Shown: piece by piece, positions 42,226 through 50,410 of the stretch | How positions within the stretch are numbered: the first letter of the stretch is position 1 | How the letters are laid out: each line of letters begins with the position of its first letter | Source of the DNA: Tolypothrix tenuis PCC 7101 | GTDB lineage: Bacteria; Cyanobacteriota; Cyanobacteriia; Cyanobacteriales; Nostocaceae | DNA: 64,000 nucleotides | Assembly: GCF_002368295.1 (NCBI RefSeq) | Contig: NZ_AP018248.1 | Span: forward strand, 8,493,094 to 8,557,093 | Reading direction: 5' to 3' | The notes under the pieces: generated by a model | Seen by the model: the letters and a program-made list of their open reading frames with translations, nothing else | The model's database searches: none | Told to the model about the DNA's origin: nothing | Translations under genes and position numbers: made by a program

Positions 42226-42271
42226 CTTCCCCTCCTCCGCGCACGATTATCATTCTTCTTTAAATTATTGT

Positions 42272-42308
42272 GAGTATTTTAACTGATTGACAAAATGCGC
42301 TTTATTTG
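42272..42308. repeat. 3'-flank repeat, copy 2
   Basis: GAGTATTTTAACTGATTGACAAAATGCGCTTTATTT-like sequence matching 40063-40100. It lies about 45 bp beyond the stop of the secreted Cys-rich gene. Confidence 0.7.
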
Positions 42309-42351
42309 CAGCTCCCCCGAATGCACGTGGTGCAGGCTTGCCCGTGCCTTC

Positions 42352-43122
42352 TCAATTACACTTCGAGCAAGATTTCGATTTTATATAAGAAACATTAATC
42401 CATAACCAGTGAATCTGAACTCCGCACCCCTTGTCGAATGCCCTGAGAATCGACGTAAAGAATCCAATCGCTGTAGTCACTGGCCCCGGAACGTTTCCGA
42501 CAAGCCTTCCGCCGCTACTTAGTGCCTCTACGCCGCAGTGATTGATCCGTATTCTGACTCCCCACCACTTGAACTTCCAGCACACTCGGCCATTACTACA
42601 GCCCTGTTTCGTTTGGAGGGGAACCTCCGCAGATTGCTCGTCTTGCCTTAAGGCTGCAGCTGTAAGATCGCCAGCAGCAACGGCGGTTTGAAATCCGTTC
42701 ACCAAATTGTTCGCGGCTTGTTTTTCCTGAGCGTTCAAAGAGGCAACTGCTTGCGCGTTCACTGCCAGTGTTGGCCGTGCTGCCGCCTCATCGCCTCCAG
42801 CTACGGCACTATCAACAGGTGCTGAAGGTACGGTGAGTTGAACAAGGTTGCCTTCAAGTGCATCTAGTGCCTCATCAATTTGATCTGCTGATGCAGCCAG
42901 GGACTGCGATCGCCTTGCCGCATCTTGAGCAGAGAGACGGCTCGATGGAGCCGTTGCGATCTCAGAAACTAACACCTGTCTGACGTTCCCCGTCTTTACT
43001 GGTATCCCTGGGCTTGGGGTGCTTGTTTGCGCGAAGCCCTTCCTTATAAAACCGCTTCCTAACGTTACGAAGGTACCATACACCATCAGCATAAAATTCC
43101 TGCGCTTAAAACCGTTTTGCAT
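42352..43122 (-). CDS. Secreted Cys-rich hypothetical protein
   Basis: 256 residues from the ATG at 43122 (MQNGFKRRNF), which has GAGG nine bases upstream; the frame opens at 43161. The N-terminus has RR, then a hydrophobic stretch (FMLMVYGTFVTLGSGF) and AQ, fitting a signal peptide, perhaps Tat-type. A middle of Ala/Gln/Ser (SAQDAARRSQSLAASADQIDEALDALEG) looks helical. The last 75 residues contain six cysteines (GCSNGRVC, NHCGVEAL, KGCGVQ, SCSKCN) with many Trp. The base composition is richer in G+C than its neighbours. Function unknown; a processed or disulfide-bonded secreted domain is plausible. Confidence 0.65.
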   Translation of the reverse strand: MQNGFKRRNFMLMVYGTFVTLGSGFIRKGFAQTSTPSPGIPVKTGNVRQVLVSEIATAPSSRLSAQDAARRSQSLAASADQIDEALDALEGNLVQLTVPSAPVDSAVAGGDEAAARPTLAVNAQAVASLNAQEKQAANNLVNGFQTAVAAGDLTAAALRQDEQSAEVPLQTKQGCSNGRVCWKFKWWGVRIRINHCGVEALSSGGRLVGNVPGPVTTAIGFFTSILRAFDKGCGVQIHWLWINVSYIKSKSCSKCN

Positions 43123-43274
43123 TACAACTACCTCTATCTCTGTTGATTGAATGAGCATCAATATGGTATTGAGCCCTTGCTGTGTCTGGGTTTGATAATT
43201 TTTTTTCCAGGGGCGACAATCGCCTCTAAGCCCTGCAGATCCTAAAGATATTTGTTTAGAACTTGGTATTGGAG

Positions 43275-43311
43275 TTTGGACAAATTTTCAAGAAAACTAA
43301 ATTTGTCCAAA
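43275..43311. promoter_or_regulatory. Perfect 13-bp inverted repeat upstream of the Cys-rich gene
   Basis: TTTGGACAAATTT (43275-43287) and AAATTTGTCCAAA (43299-43311) with an 11-base loop, about 150 bp before the start at 43122. No U-run follows, so an operator or leader hairpin is more likely than a terminator. Confidence 0.55.
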
Positions 43312-43335
43312 GCCAAATCATTGCTATCACTTTTA

Positions 43336-43460
43336 TTACCAGTTTGCCTTTTGCACTCAAAAAGTAAAATGGGGATAACTTAAGGAGTTTGATGAAAAAA
43401 TCTAGCTATAAAAAAGGTTTAGTTAAGGTTAAGTAAGAAAATTTAAAGAGAATAATCTCA
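43336..43460. repeat. 5'-flank repeat, copy 2
   Basis: Counterpart of 41936-42066, about 210-340 bp upstream of the Cys-rich gene, and also only 170 bp from the divergent NB-ARC gene. Contains TTATTACCAG, GGGGATAACTTAAGGAGTTTGAT and AAGTAAGAAAATTTAAAGAGA. Confidence 0.72.
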
Positions 43461-43627
43461 GTAGACCGATTATGGTGAACCATCACCAGATGAAGCACCA
43501 TATATTTTCCCACCCAACTAGGCAAGCTATGGATTTCAGCCATTTGAATATTTTTTGGGAAAAAATCTGGAAAGTTAAGATCTCAGACTGTAGCTCAATA
43601 ATTGTAGATGTTATACATCCCTGAGCA

Positions 43628-46600
43628 ATGGACTTTGAAACAGCATTGAAAATAGTAGATGCAGCAGTTGTTGCCCACACAAAAAGACATCTAAAAGATA
43701 TTGAAGTGATCGTGCTTCGCAGATCTTGGCAAGGCCAGAAGTATAAAGAGATTGCCAAAACTTATGGCTACACTACCGACTACCTACAACATGATGTTGG
43801 CCCTAAGTTATGGCAGATGCTGTCAGCAGTATTTGGGGAAAAGGTTAGTAAAAAGAATTTTCAGGCGGCAATAAAGCGGCAGATGGGGTTACAGTTGTTG
43901 GCAGTTCCAAAGCCTCCAGGGGTAGAAGAAGTAGAGGAAGTAGCTAAAATTTCCCATTTTCAGGCGCTTAATCATCGGTATCAAGATTGGGGAGAAGCAG
44001 TTGATGTATCTGTTTTCTACGGGCGTACAGAAGAACTGGCTGTACTAAAACAATGGATTGTCAAAGACCAATGCCGAGTTTTGGCACTACTGGGTATGGG
44101 CGGTATGGGGAAAACTGTCTTATCTGTAAAGTTAGCCGAACAATTTCAGGAGCAGTTTGACTACGTGATTTGGCGAAGTCTGCGTCATGCTCTACCCCTC
44201 AAAGACCTGCTCGCCGAGCTAATCCTATTCTTATCCGACCAACAGCAAACGAATTTTTCAGAAACGGTAGACGTTCTAATATCACAATTGATTAATTATT
44301 TACGCTGCTCCCGTTGTCTGCTAGTCTTGGACAACTTCGATGCGATTTTAGACAGTAGTGGTGTGTCAGCTGGGCAGTACCGAGAAGGCTATGAAGAATA
44401 TGGGGAACTACTCAGACGCTTGGGAAGCGAACGCCACAAAGGCTGCATAGTATTGACTAGCCGGGAGAAGCCCAAAACGCTGGCACTGTTAGAAGGCGAA
44501 ACCCTACCCATTCGCACTTTACTACTAGCAGGTTTAAGCGTAGAAGAAATCAGCAAAATCTTGCAAGCCAATGGATGTTTCTGTCACTCACAGGCTGATT
44601 GGCAGAGCTTGAGGGAGCGTTATTCCGGCAATCCTCTAGCACTCAAGATTGTCTCTACAACTGTGCGAGATTTATTTGATGGTAGCATCAGTGAGTTTTT
44701 AGAACAAGGAGCGATCGCCTTTGGAGAAATTAATACATTGCTAGACGAGCAGTTTCAGCGGCTGTCACAGATAGAAAAGCACCTGATGTATTGGTTAGCG
44801 ATTAATCGAGAATTGGTAACGCTTGCCCAATTGCGAAAAGATTTTGTGCCAACGATATCGCAGCCAAAATTACTAGAAGCATTGCAATCTTTAGGGCGAC
44901 GATGTCTAATTGAAAAGAGTAATAGGCTGTTCACTTTACAGCCTGTGGTGATGGAGTATGTGACAGAACAGTTCCTCGAACGGGTTTATCAGGAAATAGT
45001 TGAGAAAGGTGAGGACACAGAGGTTAGGAATGAAACCAATCCTTCATCTTTGTTTCTCAGTCATGCCTTGATGAAAGCTACTGCCAAAGATTACGTCCGA
45101 GATAGCCAGATTCGCATCATCATAGCACCACTTGTAGCTCTGCTAGTCGGCAAGTTTAAGTCTAAAAAGGATGTGGAGTATCAGCTTCATCAAATTCTAT
45201 CTGGGTTGCGATCGCAAAGCGCGCCCAAAGAAGGGCGATCGCAATTTGCCAATTCCGTGGGATACGCTGGCGGAAATATCATCAATTTATTGCGTCAGCT
45301 TGAGATTGACTTGAGGGGTTATGATTTCTCGCATTTGACTATTTGGCAGGCTTACCTCCAGAATGTAAATCTGCAACAGGTAAACTTTGCCTATGCCGAT
45401 CTCGATCAAACTGTTTTTACCAAAATTATCGGTGGTGTTATTTCCGTCACATTTAGTCCGGACGGAAAGCTATTAGCTACAGGTGATACCAATGGTCAGC
45501 TGTGCTTGTGGCAAGTTGCAGATGGCAAGCAACTGCTCACCTGTGAGGCACATGACAGTTGGACGCTTGCAGTTGCCTTCAGTTCAAATGGTCAAATTCT
45601 CGCCAGTAGTAGCATTGATCGAACCGTGAAATTGTCAGATACTCGTACGGGTCAATGCCTCAAAACCTTACTGGGACATACTGCTTATGTAGATTCAGTT
45701 GCCTTCAGTCCAGATGGTCAAACTCTCGCTAGTGGCAGTTGGGATCAAACAATCAGGCTATGGAATATTTACACGGGTGAATGTCTGAAAATTTTGCCAG
45801 GACATGACAATCATGTCCACTCAGTCGCCTTTAGCGCAGATGGTCAAACTCTCGCTAGCGGTAGTTTGGACTGTACTGTCAAGCTCTGGGATGTGCAGAC
45901 AGGTGAATGCATCAAAACACTTCAGGGACACACCAGCCGAGTTTGGTCAGTCACCTGTAGCCCTCAAGGTAAAATCTTGGCTAGTGGCAGTGACGATTGT
46001 ACCGTGAAGCTCTGGGATCTACACACAGGTAAGTGTCTAAAAACATTTTCAGGACATACTGATAGTGTAAAGTCAGTTGCCTTTAGTCCTCAAGGTGAAA
46101 CCTTAGCCAGTGCCAGTGTTGATAAAACCATTAAATTATGGGAGGTCAGCACGGGGCACTGCTGCCAAACATTGCAAGGACACAGCAACCAAATATGGTC
46201 GATTACATTCAACCCAGCTAGCCACACCCTCGCTAGTGGTGGTGAAGAACAAGCAGTGAAGTTATGGGATACCAAAACAGGCAAATGCCTGATGACGCTA
46301 CAGGGTTATAGTAATCCCATATTTTCAGTTGCTTTTAATTCAGAAAGTCAGACTATTGTCAGTGGTAGTGAAGACGGAGTGGTAAGGTTATGGAATGTTT
46401 CCACGCGTGAATGCAGCCAAACACTACAGGGGCATAATAAGCGGATCTGGTCTGTTGCTTTCAGTCCCGACGATCGAACTCTAGCTAGTGGCAGTGAAGA
46501 TCGCACCGTGAAGCTTTGGGATGCCTATACTGGCCAATGCCTACACACATTGCATGAGCATACTAGTTGGGTCTGGTGCGTTGCTTTCAGTCCCCATAGT

Positions 46601-47281
46601 CGAACTCTAGCTAGTGGCAGCGATGACTGCACCATAAAGCTTTGGGATGTCCTCACAGGGCTGTGCCTCAAAACGTTGCAGGGACATACTAGCGTAGTTT
46701 CGGTAGTTATCTTTAGTCCAGATGGTCAATTTATAGTTAGTAGTAGTTTAGATACCACAATTAAATTGTGGGATGTCCGCACAGGGCTGTGCCTCAAAAC
46801 GTTGCAGGGACATACAGGCCCAATACTTTCAGTTACCTTCAGCCCAGATGGGCAAACGCTGGCTAGTGGTAGTTTCGATCAAACGATCAAGTTATGGAAT
46901 TTCCGGACAGGGCAGTGCCTCAAAACATTGCAGCAACCCAGCCAGATCAAGTTCATGGCATTCAGCCCAGATGGTCAAACCCTAGCCAGTAGCGGTGTTG
47001 AAGACCAAACGATTAGCCTATGGAGCGTCAGGACTAGCCAGCGTTTTAATACTTTGCAAGGACACCTGAAAATAGTATCATCATTTAGCTTCAGTTCGGA
47101 CAGTCAGACTTTGGTCAGTAGCAGCTTAGATGAGACGATTAAGCTGTGGGATGTGAATACAGGTGAGTGCTTAAAAACCTTGAGAGTTGAAAGACCCTAT
47201 GAGGGCATGAAAATCACAGGTGCTACAGGTCTGACAAAGGCACAGAAAGCCATATTGATAGTGCTGGGGGCAGTAGATTAG
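43628..47281 (+). CDS. NB-ARC (STAND) ATPase with 14 WD40 repeats
   Basis: 1217 residues. Residues about 1-90 are the N-terminal helical domain typical of cyanobacterial vWA-MoxR-associated/NB-ARC proteins (IVLRRSWQGQKYKEIAKTYGYTTDYLQHDVGPKLW). The NB-ARC ATPase follows with P-loop GMGGMGKT at 156-163, CLLVLDNFD (Walker B) and GCIVLTSREK. A winged-helix region and a short pentapeptide-like stretch (LRGYDFSHLTIWQAYLQNVNLQQVNF) lead to fourteen WD40 repeats, enough for two seven-bladed propellers. Such STAND proteins sense a ligand through the propeller and oligomerise; some relatives act in defence or cell death. Its own effector is not evident. The propeller repeats are alike enough to recombine. 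Confidence 0.88.
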   Translation: MDFETALKIVDAAVVAHTKRHLKDIEVIVLRRSWQGQKYKEIAKTYGYTTDYLQHDVGPKLWQMLSAVFGEKVSKKNFQAAIKRQMGLQLLAVPKPPGVEEVEEVAKISHFQALNHRYQDWGEAVDVSVFYGRTEELAVLKQWIVKDQCRVLALLGMGGMGKTVLSVKLAEQFQEQFDYVIWRSLRHALPLKDLLAELILFLSDQQQTNFSETVDVLISQLINYLRCSRCLLVLDNFDAILDSSGVSAGQYREGYEEYGELLRRLGSERHKGCIVLTSREKPKTLALLEGETLPIRTLLLAGLSVEEISKILQANGCFCHSQADWQSLRERYSGNPLALKIVSTTVRDLFDGSISEFLEQGAIAFGEINTLLDEQFQRLSQIEKHLMYWLAINRELVTLAQLRKDFVPTISQPKLLEALQSLGRRCLIEKSNRLFTLQPVVMEYVTEQFLERVYQEIVEKGEDTEVRNETNPSSLFLSHALMKATAKDYVRDSQIRIIIAPLVALLVGKFKSKKDVEYQLHQILSGLRSQSAPKEGRSQFANSVGYAGGNIINLLRQLEIDLRGYDFSHLTIWQAYLQNVNLQQVNFAYADLDQTVFTKIIGGVISVTFSPDGKLLATGDTNGQLCLWQVADGKQLLTCEAHDSWTLAVAFSSNGQILASSSIDRTVKLSDTRTGQCLKTLLGHTAYVDSVAFSPDGQTLASGSWDQTIRLWNIYTGECLKILPGHDNHVHSVAFSADGQTLASGSLDCTVKLWDVQTGECIKTLQGHTSRVWSVTCSPQGKILASGSDDCTVKLWDLHTGKCLKTFSGHTDSVKSVAFSPQGETLASASVDKTIKLWEVSTGHCCQTLQGHSNQIWSITFNPASHTLASGGEEQAVKLWDTKTGKCLMTLQGYSNPIFSVAFNSESQTIVSGSEDGVVRLWNVSTRECSQTLQGHNKRIWSVAFSPDDRTLASGSEDRTVKLWDAYTGQCLHTLHEHTSWVWCVAFSPHSRTLASGSDDCTIKLWDVLTGLCLKTLQGHTSVVSVVIFSPDGQFIVSSSLDTTIKLWDVRTGLCLKTLQGHTGPILSVTFSPDGQTLASGSFDQTIKLWNFRTGQCLKTLQQPSQIKFMAFSPDGQTLASSGVEDQTISLWSVRTSQRFNTLQGHLKIVSSFSFSSDSQTLVSSSLDETIKLWDVNTGECLKTLRVERPYEGMKITGATGLTKAQKAILIVLGAVD

Positions 47282-47452
47282 AGTTGACACCTGTACGACC
47301 ATGACAGTTCTCAAAGCCTGAGTTGAAATTTCATTGAATCTTTATGAGAGAGGGAGCAATGCTATTTTGTGAGGTCGGATAAAAAACAAGCGTTCACGCA
47401 GTATGCCGTAGGTATCACTAAAAACCACATTTAAGTAAAAACTAATCAACAA

Positions 47453-47935
47453 ATGTATAAAAATTTGATGCAAATGAAGCTATTAGCTTTCTTCGACAAA
47501 ACACTGGTATCTTACAGCGAAGTGGCGCATATAGATGGCTTAATTGAAAGGATAGTTATTTTTGCCCACCGACATAAATATGAGAATAAGAAGGTAGATC
47601 GCGATGCCTTAGTGATAAAGAAGTCAGGTTTATGGCTTATGCTAACTGGATTATCAGCGAGCCTGAGAATTTCAATATCAATTCAACCAGACAAAACTGA
47701 AATAACATTAAGTGATTATGTCAAAGAATTTAGGCTAAAACAATTTATTTTTTTAGCTACTTTTTTGATTAGCTCTCCACTATTTTTTTGGAGTAATTTT
47801 GCTGGCATTTTTCTCATTCTAATTTTCCCTGCCTATGGTGCATTTAGGCAATATAAGTTGATAGAGGACATGAAAGTAGAAATTGATGATTATTTTGCAC
47901 AAAGATTGGCAAAGCCGAATACAGCACGAAGGTAG
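47453..47935 (+). CDS. Hypothetical membrane protein
   Basis: 160 residues with two adjacent hydrophobic helices near the C-terminus (FIFLATFLISSPLFFW and FAGIFLILIFPAYGAF) after a soluble domain with VDRDALVIKKSGLWLMLTGLSASLRISISIQPDKTEITL. No family was recognised. It follows the NB-ARC gene by 170 bp on the same strand but is probably separate. Function unknown. Confidence 0.6.
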   Translation: MYKNLMQMKLLAFFDKTLVSYSEVAHIDGLIERIVIFAHRHKYENKKVDRDALVIKKSGLWLMLTGLSASLRISISIQPDKTEITLSDYVKEFRLKQFIFLATFLISSPLFFWSNFAGIFLILIFPAYGAFRQYKLIEDMKVEIDDYFAQRLAKPNTARR

Positions 47936-48170
47936 TGTAGTGCGATCTCCCCTAAGGTAAAGCAGTGATGATTTGGGGAGAGGTTGAGAAAGGTGTGATG
48001 AGGGGTGATCGCTGTACAATGTTGGCTAACAACCCCAATGCACACCCCTCTGTTGTTCAATTTACACCCACAAAAGTTTTTGTCTACCATTCGACCTCAT
48101 GATTTGTAGATGAACTTGAAAGTATTATTGAGTAAACAACATTTGCAATTAACTGTTTGGAGAGAATTGA

Positions 48171-48644
48171 GTGTGGTTCTGGCAAAAGGACTCGATTGAA
48201 TACGAAATCTTCAAAAAATACGAGCGAGCATTAGTTAGCATCGGCGTTAACTTTTCTTCTGATGAAGTCCAAAGCGCTCTGGAAGCTGGTAGTTACGGGC
48301 TAGAGGATGCTTTAAGAAGCACTATCGATTACGTGCTATGGTTGCATCAAAATGAAAAGCAAATTTTTCCCAACGCTATATTAATTCGTGCTTTAGTTGA
48401 GCAGTGGAAGCCAAAAGCATGGCGTGATGATTATTTAGAACTACCAATGTTGGAATCGCCAGGGCAAAGATGGTGGAATGCCGCAGCATCAATGTGGGGG
48501 TATGATACAAGAAATCAACTTGTTGCTGATGTTTGCTATCTTGACGGTAGAGAATTCATCAAATTTACCAATGGCAAAGAAATAACGGTAGAGACTGCTT
48601 GGCGCTGGGAATGGGAAAGAGTTCTCAAATATGCAACTAGTTGA
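48171..48644 (+). CDS. Conserved cyanobacterial hypothetical protein
   Basis: 157 residues from a GTG start (MWFWQKDSIEYE) preceded by GGAGAG. Distinct blocks are SYGLEDALRSTIDYVLWLHQNEKQIFPNAILIRALVEQWKPKAWRDDYLELP and a C-terminal beta part (NQLVADVCYLDGREFIKFTNGKEI). I recall similar proteins in filamentous cyanobacteria, often on plasmids or near mobile genes, without function. No enzyme motif. Confidence 0.66.
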   Translation: MWFWQKDSIEYEIFKKYERALVSIGVNFSSDEVQSALEAGSYGLEDALRSTIDYVLWLHQNEKQIFPNAILIRALVEQWKPKAWRDDYLELPMLESPGQRWWNAAASMWGYDTRNQLVADVCYLDGREFIKFTNGKEITVETAWRWEWERVLKYATS

Positions 48645-48882
48645 AAGCGTTGTTTGCAGGATTTGCCTCAGGGACTTCCAATTTCAAAATGGCACTTTTG
48701 TGCCAATAACTTGGTGATTTTTTGCCAACTATTAACGGCTCAGTAAGGGTAAACTATTGAATCCTTGTAATTAGATAACAGGTTGAGCAACATGCAATAT
48801 TCCAAGTAGTGCCTAGACTATGATCCACAGTACTAACTATGACCAACCCAAAATCAAGCCATAAACTTTATCCAGATAAATA

Positions 48883-49587
48883 ATGTCTTTTATATTGATA
48901 TCTATAGTTGGAATTACTGTAATTTCAATTTTACTGTGGTTGCTCGCATCCAATTACAGAACTCAAAGAGCATTAAGGTGGTGGCATAGTAGGCAATTAG
49001 CAAGGATGCGTCAGGAAGGAGAAGCTATCCGCAATGAAGTGCTACAAAATACATTTGTTCTGCGTCGGCATTTGGAGTCGCCTTTACCTACTAGTTCTGA
49101 GAGTCAGCATAAATTAAACACACACTATTTAGAAAATATCGAAAAATTCCATTATTCCCTTAAAGAACTAAGCGACTATTTATACCCTGCTTATGTTGAT
49201 GAGAGTTTACCCTTAGCAATTCGGCATATGCTAGATACGTGGAATAAGCGCTTTCCTAGCCTAAATATACAATACGAGCTACCAAATGAATGGCGCGAGG
49301 AATCGCGCGATCGTAGTCAAGTAATTTTAATAGCACTAGAAGAATTACTTAATTACTGTGTATCGAATACTTCAACTAATTTTTCTCTATTCGTCAGTTT
49401 AACACTACAAGGAAACTTGAACGAATTGATGATTAAATTTACAGATTTAGATGTATCTAAATCTACTTTGACCGCAGCTACTACAGATGATTTACTTCAC
49501 CTCTGTCGTGCTTTGAAATTTTGGCTATCCGGTAAGTGTTCTCGCTACCGACAAAATCAGACAGAGATTTGGTACTTGCGTTGGTAA
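48883..49587 (+). CDS. Membrane-anchored degenerate kinase-like protein
   Basis: 234 residues: one N-terminal helix (FILISIVGITVISILLWLLA), then a helical segment (RQEGEAIRNEVLQNTFVLRRHLES) with the look of a DHp-type dimerisation region but no clear phosphoacceptor His, then a weak ATPase-like fold (VILIALEELLNYCVSN) without the glycine boxes. Together with the response regulator and CHASE2 kinase that follow on the same strand it likely forms one signalling unit, where it may act as a sensor or adaptor. The exact role is inferred. Confidence 0.65.
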   Translation: MSFILISIVGITVISILLWLLASNYRTQRALRWWHSRQLARMRQEGEAIRNEVLQNTFVLRRHLESPLPTSSESQHKLNTHYLENIEKFHYSLKELSDYLYPAYVDESLPLAIRHMLDTWNKRFPSLNIQYELPNEWREESRDRSQVILIALEELLNYCVSNTSTNFSLFVSLTLQGNLNELMIKFTDLDVSKSTLTAATTDDLLHLCRALKFWLSGKCSRYRQNQTEIWYLRW

Positions 49588-49681
49588 TGTCCTAAATGAG
49601 ACTGTAGAAGAGAATAAATTTGCTGATTTGACTTTTTAATTGAAAAATCGTCTTTTTCTGTAGCTTATCAGGTGATTAATT

Positions 49682-50350
49682 ATGTCTCAGGCAGTTTCCG
49701 TGGAAAATTTGACATTTTTGGTGGTTGACGATCAAGAGTTAGCGTTATACGCAACAATCAATGTCTTGAAACCGCAGTATCCAAATGCAAAGATTATCGA
49801 AGCTCAGACTGCACAAGAAGCACTCAACCTGATAGTAAATAATTTGCCCGACTTGGCTATTGTTGATTTGTCAATGCCAGAGACAGCAGGAGAATCTGCC
49901 CGAACTGATGCAGGAATTCAGCTATTGCGGACGTTAATGGAGAAGTATCGCAGTCTCAATATTGTAGTGCAAAGTGCCTATCCTCGCTCTTTAATTCGTT
50001 TAAAACCTTTAATTAGCAGTCATGAAGGAGGGTTTACCGTTGCAGATAAAAGTTTATCAATGAAGGAGATGTTAACTAAGGTCGATTGGGCACTTAATGG
50101 TGTAATTTATACTCCCAAGGAAATGCGTGTAGTGCTGGAGGTCAAGCCGGAATGGTTGGAGATGTTGGATTTGGCTTTTAATAAGGGGTTACAAGATAAG
50201 GAGATTGCCAAACAAATGCAGATTGCCGAACGAACAGTCCGTCACTATTGGAAAAATGTTCAGGATGTTTTGGAAGTTTACCCAAATGAAGGTCAAAATC
50301 TACGGATTCAAACAGAAATTCGGGCAAGGGAAGAAGGTTTAATAGATTAA
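49682..50350 (+). CDS. Response regulator (receiver plus LuxR-type HTH)
   Basis: 222 residues. The receiver domain has acidic pair D16-D17 (VVDDQE), phosphoacceptor D62 (AIVDLSMPE) and a conserved later region (QSAYPRSL, then VADKSLS with the Lys). From about residue 160 comes a C-terminal HTH of LuxR/GerE type (LQDKEIAKQMQIAERTVRHYWKNVQDVL). It thus should bind DNA after phosphorylation. The CHASE2 kinase gene follows by 60 bp at its chosen start and is its obvious partner. Targets may be the downstream DUF928, CHAT and TpsA genes. Confidence 0.86.
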   Translation: MSQAVSVENLTFLVVDDQELALYATINVLKPQYPNAKIIEAQTAQEALNLIVNNLPDLAIVDLSMPETAGESARTDAGIQLLRTLMEKYRSLNIVVQSAYPRSLIRLKPLISSHEGGFTVADKSLSMKEMLTKVDWALNGVIYTPKEMRVVLEVKPEWLEMLDLAFNKGLQDKEIAKQMQIAERTVRHYWKNVQDVLEVYPNEGQNLRIQTEIRAREEGLID

Positions 50351-50410
50351 TTTTTGGCTACGAATTTAGTAAAAATTTATTATTTTGATGGAAATTTGAT
50401 ATTCAGAAAT

